A DNA stretch of 64,000 bases from Mesostigma viride (Eukaryota; Streptophyta; Mesostigmatophyceae; Mesostigmatales; Mesostigmataceae). Location: NCBI GenBank assembly GCA_009746045.1, contig RPFO01000079.1, forward strand, positions 6,095,191-6,159,190. The letters run 5' to 3'. The notes below the pieces were generated by a model, which saw only the letters and a list, made by a program, of their open reading frames with translations, made no database searches and was not told where the DNA came from. A program made the translations under genes and the position numbers. Of the stretch, positions 23,408-32,096 are shown piece after piece. Position 1 is the stretch's first letter. Each line of letters begins with the position of its first letter.

Positions 23408-24655
23408 CCATCCATCGGGGTTAAAATTAAATTAACTTAAATTATAACATGACTCCGTTGGGAGCTCATGTAGCACATATTCCCGTGGATGGATGGAGGG
23501 GGGGACAACTTTAGCCGCGAAACCGAACTAACTAATCTAACTCTAAGCTAATCTAATCTAGAAAACCCTACCTATTCTACTCAGCAATTAAAGCGCCCCT
23601 TCCGCTTGGGGGGAGGGGGCTTGCCCACAGGGGCGGGCGTATGAGCCTGGACAATGGTCTTCCACCTCCTCTTGTCCTGCATAGCAGTCCAAGCAAGAGA
23701 GAGGGAGTGAATGCGATTTTCAAACTGCGCTGGGACCACTAGGTCAGCCATCAACTGCTGTGGGTAGGTCATGACATGTTTGCCTACCTTCTTAGGAATG
23801 TCCTTGGGGCCAGGCCAGGTCAGGATATGCCGTCCTGGCTGGCCAAGCCGCCGGGGGCCGGCCAGACCGAGGGCGGTGTCGCCCGACCTGGCTGGTGCGA
23901 GCAAGATGTCCTACAAATGATATCCTACGCTGTCTAATCTCGTCCGAAATGCGAGGCATGCCCTGGTACAAAGATTCTAGATGCCTATGCGTGGAAAACC
24001 CGTCATTCAGGGCCTGACGGAGCATCCTGGTTACCGTGCCGTTTAGCTTGGCCGCCAGCGTGTCCGTGAGCGTCCATGCCTCGGCGCCATACGTGAGCAC
24101 CGTGAGGACCAGGACCTTGAGGAGCATGCGCTTGCGGTGCTCGCCGAGGACCTTCGAGTGCCAGTAGGTTTTCAGCGAACGATGCCGAGCCCAGGCCAGG
24201 CCGATGCGGGTGTCCACATCGGCGGCGGTGTCAGGAAGCATGCTGCCCAGCAGTTGCGATCACGAAACGGGACCTCCGTCCCGTCTAGCAGCCGTGGTAG
24301 CGGCGGACTACTGGAAGCCCCAATCACCATAGCCTCGGTTTTGACACTAATCTCCAACCCCACCGCCCGCGCCTCCAAGCCCAGACAATCCAGCCAGGTC
24401 TGAATGTGCTCGGGGCGCGCGATGAGGGTGGTGTCGTCCGCATAAATCAAGTCGGCCAGGCGGTAACCAGGTTTAACCCCGCCGTGCGCGCTGTCGTTAA
24501 GAATGTCCAAGCCAGGCTCGAACCCCTTAAGAGCAGTAAAGCGCGCACGTGCCCGGCGCATGACGTGATCCACGACAATAATGAACAGGTATGGGGACAG
24601 GACACAACCTTGCCACACCCCGTGGTGAAGGGGGAATGGTGGGGTGGTGCCTTCC
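23408..24655 (-). mobile_element. 5'-truncated LINE with reverse transcriptase remnant
   Basis: Minus-strand frames 24618-24172 and 24241-23792 encode the second half of a LINE ORF2. They include GCVLSPYLF, the palm motif IYADDTTLIA (YADD catalytic aspartates), a GLEISVKTEAMVIG block, and then the connection region VLTVLTYGAEAWTLT...KLNGTVTRMLR. The frame 23904-23581 gives the C-terminus ending PPPKRKGR. Frame changes at about 24200 and 23850 break it. The 3' end again carries the CTCCCAACGGAGT hairpin at about 23450-23465. 5' truncation at about 24655 abuts another retroelement end (GGGTTAATGCTCCGTGACTC). Confidence 0.65.
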
Positions 24656-25420
24656 GCAGTCCGCCATCGGGGTTAATGCTCCGTGACTCCCCAACGGGAG
24701 CACGAGTCTAATAAGGGGACATGACACCCAAAAAGGGCACTTTTCTGGAAACCATACCTAGGCATGTGATAAAAATCCACTTATGATTGGGGACCATAAA
24801 TATGATAAAAAAAAAAATTTCCAACCACTTTGGGGTGTACTACCCCCCACCATGTGACCGTTATGTGCTAAAAATAGAAAAAGACGCTATTTTTGGCCGA
24901 TTTTCCCTAGGACAATGGGCAAACCCATTGTGGCCAAATCATATATTCCCATCTAATTGCAACCCTTGCCATTAATTCCAGCTAGTTTGCAGGTCAGAAT
25001 ATAAGCATGTTTAGACACATTGAAATAGTTTACCCCAAAACACGTATTTTTTGGTGCCTAAACAAATATATCAAATCATAGACACATGCAATGGGGTCAA
25101 ATCATATAATCAAAATTGGCCCAGGGTTGCAATCACACAGCCCCAAAGTTTCAGCTCATTCTGACCACGTTTACTCACATTGAAATATGGTCATGTGCAA
25201 AAACAAAATGATCGCTTTTTGTGGTTTGGAGCTCAAACACCACCACAAAGACACCCTTGCCCACCACAAACTGGGCCAAAACAAGTGCAATTAATTAAAT
25301 TAATGTATCACGAAGCTTGCCACCAAATTACAGGTCATTCTGACCTAGTTTGCCCATATTACATCTTGTTATATAGCTGCCAGCCTGCATGCTTGGTGCA
25401 CCATGACATGAGGCAATACC
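24656..25420. other. AT-rich stretch without recognised gene
   Basis: Begins with a retroelement 3' end (CTCCCCAACGGGAGCACGAG, then TCTAATAA) at about 24680-24712 and continues as AT-rich DNA with only short frames. Nothing further was recognised. Confidence 0.45.
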
Positions 25421-25433
25421 ATGAGCACATTCC
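25421..25433. repeat. 13-bp direct repeat, left copy (target duplication)
   Basis: ATGAGCACATTCC here recurs exactly at 43785-43797, directly after the right TIR of the virus. It is read as the target-site duplication of the LINE fragment at 25434-25636, later split by the viral insertion. Confidence 0.55.
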
Positions 25434-25636
25434 ACGTGCAATCCCACGGGAGGCACGCTAGATAGCTCCCCTAGGGCAGCGTGCGGCTGCCTAGATAGAT
25501 GTTGTATAGTTAGAATGTTGTTAGATAGATGTAGTATGTAGCCAATGTAGATAGATTAGACCGGTAGGAATGTGTGCACCCATCCATCCATCCATCGGGG
25601 TTAATGCTCCGTGACTCCCCAACGGGAGCACGAGTC
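25434..25636 (+). mobile_element. LINE 3' fragment that received the viral insertion
   Basis: Resembles the 3' UTR seen at 18790-18880 (GCACGC..GA.AG.TCCCCTAGGG, TAGATAGATGTTGTA) and contains GATTAGACCGGTAGGAAT and a (CATC)n run also present near 21320-21358. It ends in the hairpin CTCCCCAACGGGAGCACGAG and TCTAAT. A 13-bp duplication lies at its left edge and beyond the virus on the right. Confidence 0.5.
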
Positions 25637-26343
25637 TAATTAATTAATTAAGTAGCTTCCATCATCATTCCGTCATCATTCCGTCATCGCGACTAGGAGA
25701 AGTGCACCACCCTTATGCTGGCATCTGCCACCCCTATAGTGACCCTATAGTGACCGCGGCCTAGGATGGGGTCTCACCCTAAGCCCTAAACCCTAAAACC
25801 CTGAACCACTTGCAAAAACAGAAGTGCCCCCCTGCCACCACTGCTCACCAGGTTGTGACATTTAGGCTGGCATCTGTCACCACCCCGGCAGTTGTGATGG
25901 TGTGTTGGGGGTGTGACAAGGATGGCGAAAAATTGCACGTACTTACTCTTATATAAAGAACGCCCAATTTTTCGCCACCCTGCCACCCCTTGGCGCGGGT
26001 CATAGGAGGTGTTTGTCAAGGTGTGAGAGTGATGGCGAAAAATTGCACGTACTTACTCTTATATAAAGAACGCCCAATTTTTCGCCACCCTGCCACCCCT
26101 TGGCGCGGGTATAGGAGGTGTTTGTCAAGGTGTGAGAGTGATGGCGAAAAATTGCACGTACTTACTCTTAAGAAAAGAACGCCCAATTTTTCGCCACCTC
26201 CCCCACTGGCCGGCGCTGAGGTGGCGTAGGTTGTTGGATGTGGCGAAAAATTGCACGTACTTACTCTTAAGAAAAGACCGCCCAATTTTTCGCCATGGCC
26301 TCGCAGGGTGAGGGAGCCGGCGAGGGCCGCGCGGCGGGGTGTG
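25637..26343 (+). repeat. Left terminal inverted repeat of the PLV
   Basis: Matches 43078-43784 in inverse with only a few differences, including two compensating 1-bp indels. It starts in a TAAT microsatellite and contains a degenerate telomere-like run (CCCTAAACCCTAAAACCCTG, 25777-25807), CACTATAGGG-type duplicates near 25730-25755, and four 55-bp hairpins at 25923-25977, 26033-26087, 26142-26196 and 26241-26295. The exact outer end is blurred by the TAAT repeat. Confidence 0.9.
25923..26295. repeat. Four 55-bp hairpin units in the left TIR
   Basis: Each unit has 13-bp arms TGGCGAAAAATTG and CAATTTTTCGCCA around CACGTACTTACTCTTA plus a variable TATA or AGAA. They lie in direct repeat, spaced by ~50 to 110 bp. 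The mirror set in the right TIR is at 43126-43180, 43224-43278, 43334-43388 and 43444-43498. Possible roles are binding sites for the recombinase or the origin-binding helicase, or replication fold-backs; none is proven. Confidence 0.88.
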
Positions 26344-26612
26344 CAGAGTGTTAGGGTGTATTACTCTGGAAACTCAGGCGACCTATGCAAGAATCCCATA
26401 CGACCTGCGTCGATGCATGAGAGGTTTACTCTGGATTAAAAACCCGTAGTTAGAACTGCATTTCGAGACGAATGAAAATTGTTTTCAGCATGCATTGACG
26501 CGTTGTATACTGCATAAACGAATTCATTAAAATTTATATCACGTTCACATTCGTTATCAGCTCAACAAGAGCGAAATGGCAAGCTCGTTGCCGTCGTCAA
26601 CAAGACGACACT

Positions 26613-27188
26613 CTACTCCTTGTCCTTGGAGTTTCCAGTCTGGCTCTTCACAACGTTCGAGCCGGTCTTCCTCTTGTAGACATGGCCGTGGGAGCTTGAC
26701 GCTTCCTCGCGGCTCCTCTTCCTGCCATGGGAAGTGGCGGTCTTTGCGTCCTCGAAACCCTTCTTTGCCTCCTCCCATGCCTTGTAGAGGGTAACGGGGG
26801 CAATGCCTGGCTGGCGCTTGGACTTGGAGAAGCCATCGACGAATTCGTCGACCATCTTAACGCATCCGTCGGCTTGGTCGAGGCGAATCCACTCACATCG
26901 GTCCTCGACCTTCCTCGGCCTTGCCGCGTTCCTCTCGTAGACCCACTCGACGCAAATTTTGGGCGTCTTGCGGTCGACATCGTCATATCCGGCGTCGTGA
27001 ATCTTGAAGACCTCGCAGGTAGGTCCGGTGCCTCCAACAGCACCTTCGTTTCCGGAAAGAAGGGAGACCTTGTGCGTCAGGTGTGCGAGCTGGTCAGATA
27101 TCTTTGTCTGGCCGTCCTCGAGACCATCGAGGATTTTTCCAAGCGTGGCCAACGCCTTCTCGCAGGGCCCTGCGTTTCGGGAAGCCAT
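26613..27188 (-). CDS. PLV hypothetical protein, 191 aa
   Basis: First gene inside the left TIR, transcribed toward it. The N-terminal 45 residues are helical with heptad-like spacing (LGKILDGLEDGQTKISDQLA). A mixed central part has ICVEWVYERN, and the C-terminal ~45 residues are strongly basic and Ser-rich with KRKTG and GRKRSREE, resembling nuclear-localisation signals. No family was recognised. ATG at 27188 is the only in-frame ATG near the open end. Its place at the end of the virion block allows a role in host interaction or DNA binding, but this is a guess. Confidence 0.6.
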   Translation of the reverse strand: MASRNAGPCEKALATLGKILDGLEDGQTKISDQLAHLTHKVSLLSGNEGAVGGTGPTCEVFKIHDAGYDDVDRKTPKICVEWVYERNAARPRKVEDRCEWIRLDQADGCVKMVDEFVDGFSKSKRQPGIAPVTLYKAWEEAKKGFEDAKTATSHGRKRSREEASSSHGHVYKRKTGSNVVKSQTGNSKDKE

Positions 27189-27337
27189 GGCTACCGGCAG
27201 AGGGCTTGCAACGTGAGATGCGTGACTTGCACGTGATTTTGCCTATTTGTGCACCGTGTGCAAAGGTCCGTTACGTCTGCTGGCACGGCCTGGACAGTGC
27301 GCGAAGGTGGCGAGACTTGCACAAGTGTCGAACTTGG

Positions 27338-27511
27338 CTAAAATTTGCAGTGATGCAAGTCCAGAGTGGCCTCTACCACGTGGCGAGTTCTGGGACGTGA
27401 ATTCAGGTAAACGGACTCGTAAGCTCGCGCGTACTCGGGGTCGTTTCTCATACGCCTGAACGAATTCTCCAGGGTGTCCACCAGTGTGAATTTTCCAAGG
27501 CATCCACCCAT
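27338..27511 (-). CDS. PLV small ORF, 57 aa
   Basis: ATG at 27511 gives a short protein with LVDTLENSFRRMRNDPEYAR and a basic C-terminus. It fills the gap between the 168-aa and 191-aa genes on the same strand and has protein-like composition. No family was recognised. It could be chance. Confidence 0.35.
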   Translation of the reverse strand: MGGCLGKFTLVDTLENSFRRMRNDPEYARAYESVYLNSRPRTRHVVEATLDLHHCKF

Positions 27512-27537
27512 ACATATTGTCGTATATTGCACAGAAA

Positions 27538-28044
27538 TTACTTGCCATGGCAGGAACATTTTTTTTTCTCTAGTCCTCGGACTTTCTCGAAACGCAAAAT
27601 TACAACGAATTTCGCCACAGCCGTTGGGACCGTGTAAGAATCATCACCAGCAGCCCTGTCGAGGTGCACGAGGCTTAAAGATAAACGACCACCATTCCGA
27701 AACAGATATGGATCAGTCAGGTTCATATAATTGTGATCGTTGACGCATGTGTAAGTCGTAGCTACAGCCCCACCAGAGCAGAATTCTGAAAAAAGCACTG
27801 CGTGCTCATCCAAATTGTTCTCAGCCCCTCGAAAGTTAGGGGAGGTCACGCCAAGTATACTCTTCCCCGCTGCTCCCTGGATGTTAACTAGATAGGCTGC
27901 ATGCCCACCTCCTCGCCAGTCCTCGTCGATGATTGGGGCTCTCGGGTCTGGCTTGATGACAAATTCTGCCCGTCTCGTTGTGGCGTCAAAGGAGAGTGCC
28001 TTGTTGCTGTCTAGTAAAATCTGATAAAAAGTGGGATACTCCAT
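27538..28044 (-). CDS. PLV hypothetical virion-module protein, 168 aa
   Basis: ATG at 28044, preceded by an A/T-rich TATATATCA stretch. The predicted strand-rich sequence includes FYQILLDSNKALSFDATTRR, SILGVTSPNFRG and a central Cys pair region. No signal or membrane segment. No family was recognised. Position just downstream of the LamG-type adhesin suggests a structural or spike-associated role. Confidence 0.6.
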   Translation of the reverse strand: MEYPTFYQILLDSNKALSFDATTRRAEFVIKPDPRAPIIDEDWRGGGHAAYLVNIQGAAGKSILGVTSPNFRGAENNLDEHAVLFSEFCSGGAVATTYTCVNDHNYMNLTDPYLFRNGGRLSLSLVHLDRAAGDDSYTVPTAVAKFVVILRFEKVRGLEKKKCSCHGK

Positions 28045-28097
28045 GCTTTATTGTGATATATAGAAGAGATATTTAGTTCTTGTCTTGCATCCTATGT

Positions 28098-29231
28098 CTA
28101 TGGGGGCGGTGTTGCAGGAGTGCCCCACTTGGCCACGAGGTACCCGCGGATCAGCTCCAACTCGGCGGAGGTCTTGGCGGTATTGTAGATGAGGATCTCG
28201 CCGATCCACCCATCAAAGGCGCGGACTGCGTTAGTCGTATCGCCACCAATTGCGAGATTGCCGGTGAACGTTTCGGGATTTGACCCGGCATCCGCGTCTG
28301 CGGTACGCCCGTCGAATCTGGTTCTGAAAGTGTTCAATACCGTGTCCACCGAAAGCGCAAGGACGTGCTGCTGGTTGTCAAAAAAATTTTGTCTCGATGC
28401 CATCGCGACATATAGCTGGGTTGTCCCAGGACCCTGTGTCACGGCTACGACGGGACCTGTGGAGTGGTAACTGAGTCGATTCGCTCTCGCCGTCATCGTG
28501 CTTCCTATCATGAATCCTCTGATAATGTCCGTGGTCCCGGGGTTGTTGGTATCAGGGTAGGTAGCGGTCGTCAGCTGTTTGGCGACTATCACCACGGACG
28601 ACTTGGTCCCGATAGATCCCCAGAATGTAGATGACGAGGTCAGAAGTCCCGAGCGGAGGTTGATGAAGCGGAGGGACGTCTTCCCGTTGAGCTCGGTGGT
28701 GTCCAGAATGGGCGTCTTCGCGGAATTGGACTGCGTTACGTGATACCCCGAGGCCAGGTTCTTCTTGTCGTTCATCCGCAGCACGTTGCCGCCCGCGGTG
28801 CTCTGGACGGCGGTCCCCGTGGTGTCGCTGAACAGGGTGCTGCCGTCCGACGGGTCGTACCACGCGTACAAAGCGGGGTCGACGGCTGGGTCGTACGAGT
28901 ACGTGAACGAAAGCGTATTGGAGGCCGCGTTGCCACTCCCCCACGATGCGTCTATCACCGTGTTTGCACCCACGTTTACAGTCGTTGAGAAGTTGGCCAT
29001 AGTTGGAGTGACGTCGAACGTGTAAGAGTTTCCACTTCCCAGGAGGTTTGAGGCCGCCCCATTGGTAACGGTGATGTCGCCCAACACAAAACCAGTTACA
29101 GGCCTGTTAAATGTGGCAGTCACGGTCACTGGAACAGCAGTAGGCGTTGGGCTGCCAGTCGTGAGGGTTACAGTATTCTTGGCACGCCTCTTCCGCGTGA
29201 GTAGTGGGCAAATGCTATAATCAAACGACAT
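28098..29231 (-). CDS. PLV adhesin: Ig-like domain plus LamG/ConA-like lectin domain
   Basis: ATG at 29231 gives 377 residues. After a short basic N-terminus, residues ~18-105 resemble a bacterial Ig-like repeat (VTATFNRPVTGFVLGDITVT...YTFDVTP). Residues ~115-375 match the concanavalin A-like/LamG pattern common in surface proteins (ALYAWYDPSDGSTLF, LRMNDKKN, LNGKTSLRFIN, a DGWIGEILIYN block and a final EL.LIRGYLVAKWG). Such domains bind glycans or surface proteins, so a receptor-binding spike on the capsid is inferred. It lies between the 168-aa gene and the 57-aa gene that precedes the major capsid gene in genome order. Confidence 0.8.
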   Translation of the reverse strand: MSFDYSICPLLTRKRRAKNTVTLTTGSPTPTAVPVTVTATFNRPVTGFVLGDITVTNGAASNLLGSGNSYTFDVTPTMANFSTTVNVGANTVIDASWGSGNAASNTLSFTYSYDPAVDPALYAWYDPSDGSTLFSDTTGTAVQSTAGGNVLRMNDKKNLASGYHVTQSNSAKTPILDTTELNGKTSLRFINLRSGLLTSSSTFWGSIGTKSSVVIVAKQLTTATYPDTNNPGTTDIIRGFMIGSTMTARANRLSYHSTGPVVAVTQGPGTTQLYVAMASRQNFFDNQQHVLALSVDTVLNTFRTRFDGRTADADAGSNPETFTGNLAIGGDTTNAVRAFDGWIGEILIYNTAKTSAELELIRGYLVAKWGTPATPPP

Positions 29232-29256
29232 CAAACTAATCTACAATATCATGACA

Positions 29257-29430
29257 CTATTTTTTGGAGTTTCGTGGCAGTGGATATTGAAACTTCCCAA
29301 CCAGAACCGGCCCTTGTTTTGCTGGCAAAAGTGAGGCCCTGCCATCATCTGCTAGGTTTGGCGTATCGAAGATCAGTATCTGCCTGTTTAAGGGGTTTGC
29401 GACTATCCTAGGGTCTTTGAGATAATCCAT
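29257..29430 (-). CDS. PLV small protein, 57 aa
   Basis: ATG at 29430, with a GTATAC element at 29441-29446 eleven bases upstream; a GTG at 29439 would add three residues. The protein includes NRQILIFDTPNLADDGR and a basic tail. It sits in the 210-bp gap between the major capsid and adhesin genes, same strand. No family was recognised; the conserved-looking upstream element supports a real gene. Confidence 0.5.
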   Translation of the reverse strand: MDYLKDPRIVANPLNRQILIFDTPNLADDGRASLLPAKQGPVLVGKFQYPLPRNSKK

Positions 29431-29445
29431 CGAAGACACAGTATA

Positions 29446-30675
29446 CTAGGGAGGGAGATTTTTACAGCTGGACGACGGCCTGGCGACCGCGCCGATGTCC
29501 ATGCGCGACTCGGACTCGGCAAAGATGTACAAGACGAGGTCCGTGCCGCCTGTCTTGGAGACGCGGAGAGTGACGACGCTGGCCGTGCCCCTCAAGTCGA
29601 GACCTGACTGCCACCCCTCTCCAGCGGATGGCATGTTAAGGTGTGCTGCCATAGTGAAATATCGCGTGGGCCAATATGCCTCAGTCACGGTAATGGAGGC
29701 TGGAGCCCCAATGTTCCCTTGGTCGCCAAAAGTCGAGAGCAGATTCACCCATGCCTCTGTAGGACCCATAGAGTACGCTGGGGTCTGGTAATTCCCGTTG
29801 ATGTCAAATTGGAAGCCAGTGAGCGTGTCGCCAGTATGGAAGAACATATTATTACCAGCACCGTTCGCAACGTCAGCGGCAGCAGAAACTTGGACTGCCA
29901 AAAGCTTCGAGGCGCTCATGGAAGATAAGCTCGCCTTCATTGAGTATGCGTTACTCGTACCAAGCGACTGCTTTGTTGAAGTCCAAGTATTCCACGTGTA
30001 TGGGATAGTCCCACCTTGTGCCAGCCGACTAGACAGGACCTGGCCGATGACATCTTCTTGAAATCGGTACACTTCGATGGACCAATAGATATCCTTGAGA
30101 GTATACGATAGGCCAGCCCCTGCTGCACTAGGGATGAGAACACCGGCATCCATCAGTGTCACCCTGACCTCGATTGGTGGCATGAGAGACATGTCCACAA
30201 TCCTTGGATTGCCGCTAAGAAACCCGATAAAATGATCAATGCACCCTGGTTTAGCGTCGGCTTCCGCAATATTCGCCACAGGGGCCGCGACGGCATTGTC
30301 AGCCCATCCAGCAGGCCTCTGAGATTGGTTGTAGCTCGACCCTCCATGAGACGCGAGCAGAGTATGGTACAACTGGCTATAATCGTTGATGTTGTCAACT
30401 TGCTGTCCTCCAACCAAGACTTCTAGTCGCTTGATTAGAGACGAGGTGTGTGACGGAAATGTCGCATATCCAGCGGTAGTAGCCGTCCATCCCTTGAAGT
30501 TCATGCAGATGGTGTGCAAGTCGCAAAAACCGGACGTAGGCAGGCGCACGCTGATAGTCGACCCGTGACGCACGTCAGTGGCCGCGGAGGTAGTGGAGAG
30601 CTGCACCCTTTGGGTCATGTGCTGCCCGAGGGACTTGATGACGTGCTGCATTGAGCGGGGGATAGCGCGATCCAT
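29446..30675 (-). CDS. PLV major capsid protein candidate (double jelly-roll)
   Basis: 409 residues, ATG at 30675, with GTATAC at 30680-30685. The order of features fits PLV major capsid proteins: N-terminal strands with TISVRLPTSGFCDLHTICMN, a helix-loop with SLIKRLEVLVGGQQVDNIND, a middle domain with DIYWSIEVYRF, and a second barrel ending ARYFTMA-type and LRVSKTGGTDLVLYIFAES strands. Its length, the lack of any membrane or signal segment, and its place beside the minor capsid gene support it. Double-jelly-roll proteins trimerise into the pseudo-hexameric capsomers of icosahedral shells. The assignment rests on pattern and context, not on a structure comparison. Confidence 0.75.
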   Translation of the reverse strand: MDRAIPRSMQHVIKSLGQHMTQRVQLSTTSAATDVRHGSTISVRLPTSGFCDLHTICMNFKGWTATTAGYATFPSHTSSLIKRLEVLVGGQQVDNINDYSQLYHTLLASHGGSSYNQSQRPAGWADNAVAAPVANIAEADAKPGCIDHFIGFLSGNPRIVDMSLMPPIEVRVTLMDAGVLIPSAAGAGLSYTLKDIYWSIEVYRFQEDVIGQVLSSRLAQGGTIPYTWNTWTSTKQSLGTSNAYSMKASLSSMSASKLLAVQVSAAADVANGAGNNMFFHTGDTLTGFQFDINGNYQTPAYSMGPTEAWVNLLSTFGDQGNIGAPASITVTEAYWPTRYFTMAAHLNMPSAGEGWQSGLDLRGTASVVTLRVSKTGGTDLVLYIFAESESRMDIGAVARPSSSCKNLPP

Positions 30676-30703
30676 CGATGTATACCCATGTGCTTAGATT
30701 ATT

Positions 30704-30991
30704 TTACCGTAAGATCTCTCCTAGTAATGGGTTGTCTTGTCGGTGAGCCTCGACCCTCTTGTCAAAGCTCGAGAGTGCCTTCAACCCAGCGTCCGCGAAC
30801 CCCGCGATGTTGCTGAGCACCGGCGTGTTCCTCACGATTTCTCCTGGCACCCCTCCAAAAACGGCGTCCGCGGTCTTCAACAAAGCCTGTGCCGTGCGCG
30901 CGCCATGGCCGACCTTTCGAATAGCATCCCCCGCAGCATGGCCGACTTTACGAACGACAGAGGCGACCTTTCCGAAGACTCGATCAAACAT
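30704..30991 (-). CDS. PLV short basic amphipathic protein, 95 aa
   Basis: ATG at 30991, lying 28 bp upstream of the major capsid gene and 1 bp downstream of the minor capsid gene. The N-terminal ~45 residues form a Gly/Ala/Val-rich amphipathic stretch (FGKVASVVRKVGHAAGDAIR), followed by a hydrophobic GGVPGEIV segment and a charged C-terminus ending NPLLGEIL. The position and character recall small internal capsid proteins of adenovirus/polinton-type viruses (pVI-like cement or membrane-active proteins). Homology is not shown. Upstream CCTATACC may be a promoter element. Confidence 0.6.
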   Translation of the reverse strand: MFDRVFGKVASVVRKVGHAAGDAIRKVGHGARTAQALLKTADAVFGGVPGEIVRNTPVLSNIAGFADAGLKALSSFDKRVEAHRQDNPLLGEILR

Positions 30992-30992
30992 T

Positions 30993-31832
30993 TCAACTTT
31001 GATATGGTATAGGCTGAGAAAATTTGTCGTCTGGGTCCTTGAGCGCGACGTACTTCAAGACCCGCGATATCTTGCGGGCCTCTGAGCCGATCACTTTCTG
31101 CGGCGAGATGCGGAAGGCTAGCTGAGCAACCCAGTCGGTGTACACGTCTATCGGCTGGTCATCCTCGTCCAACAACCGCAACGAGATGGAAGTTGGCGAC
31201 TCTCTCAAATGCTGCCACAGAGGCTGGTACGACATCCACACTATGGGCTCCAGGTACTGCGACATCACTGGCAGGACGGCAAGGAGCCCGCCATACTGGG
31301 CGCCCTGGGGGGAAGATACCACATTCCCGCGGACTAGGTCGGTGTACACGAACACGGAGCTCAACCGACCGTTTGTGGCAGGTCTGTTCGAAGTGAGAGA
31401 CGTCGTGGATTGGTATGCTAGTGGGAGAAGGCCGAGTACCCTTCCTGCGTATTCAGAGACCTGGATGGAAAACGCATTGGGAGATGAAAAAGTGTACTTG
31501 CTCTTCGCGCGATCGTATGTCACCGTCATCCCAGGGTCGTGCACTCGTAGTGCGTTCTCAATGTTGGCCCTGTTCTCCAAACACGTGTATGAGCCGTGGG
31601 GGAGAAATATCTCATGGGTGTCTGATGTTACTTGTGTGGTGAAAAGGAACTTGTTATTTCTCGAAGTGATGTGCGCTTGCTCGTATGGGACTGAGAGTAA
31701 CTCGAGACCCACGTCGTGGAAGTCGTCCAAAAGGCCCATGGGGATGTCCCACGTGGGAGCAGCCAAGTCACCCCTCGCCCTGTCAGCAGTTCTAAGGGTC
31801 AAAAGGATCGTCTCTTGAACATGGTCTTTCAT
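30993..31832 (-). CDS. PLV minor capsid (penton) protein candidate
   Basis: 279 residues from ATG at 31832. The segment FTTQVTSDTHEIFLPHGSYT, then ENRANIENAL and a YTFSSPNAFSIQVSE block, is the kind of strand pattern seen in single jelly-roll penton proteins of virophages and PLVs, where a PxGxY turn precedes a helix. The C-terminus is rich in aromatic residues (PIVWMSYQPLWQHL) and polar. Adjacent to the major capsid gene, separated only by the 95-aa gene, as usual for this virus group. It would form the vertices of the capsid. Confidence 0.65.
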   Translation of the reverse strand: MKDHVQETILLTLRTADRARGDLAAPTWDIPMGLLDDFHDVGLELLSVPYEQAHITSRNNKFLFTTQVTSDTHEIFLPHGSYTCLENRANIENALRVHDPGMTVTYDRAKSKYTFSSPNAFSIQVSEYAGRVLGLLPLAYQSTTSLTSNRPATNGRLSSVFVYTDLVRGNVVSSPQGAQYGGLLAVLPVMSQYLEPIVWMSYQPLWQHLRESPTSISLRLLDEDDQPIDVYTDWVAQLAFRISPQKVIGSEARKISRVLKYVALKDPDDKFSQPIPYQS

Positions 31833-31836
31833 ACGC

Positions 31837-32067
31837 TTAGCTCTCTACCATCAACTCCGATTTGATTTCGGGTCTATTCAGAACTACCACTTCGCCCTCT
31901 TTTGCGTCCTTGAAAGCGCGTTTGAGAGCGCGCTTTCCTTTCCCAGTCATAGGTTTCTTTCTACAATACAAAAACGCGGCCTCGATGAACTCTCGTGGCA
32001 TGCTAGGGTACAGTACCATCCACTGAGAAATCTCGATCAGGTCAGACTCTGTGAAAATTGGATCCAT
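31837..32067 (-). CDS. PLV small acidic/basic protein, 76 aa
   Basis: ATG at 32067; the stop is 4 bp before the minor capsid start. The N-terminal half is helical with aromatic residues (ESDLIEISQWMVLYPSMPRE), followed by a basic KGKRALKRAFKDAK segment. No family was recognised. Tight spacing in the virion block supports expression. Confidence 0.55.
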   Translation of the reverse strand: MDPIFTESDLIEISQWMVLYPSMPREFIEAAFLYCRKKPMTGKGKRALKRAFKDAKEGEVVVLNRPEIKSELMVES

Positions 32068-32096
32068 TGCGTAATATTATCACACACAGATATTTT

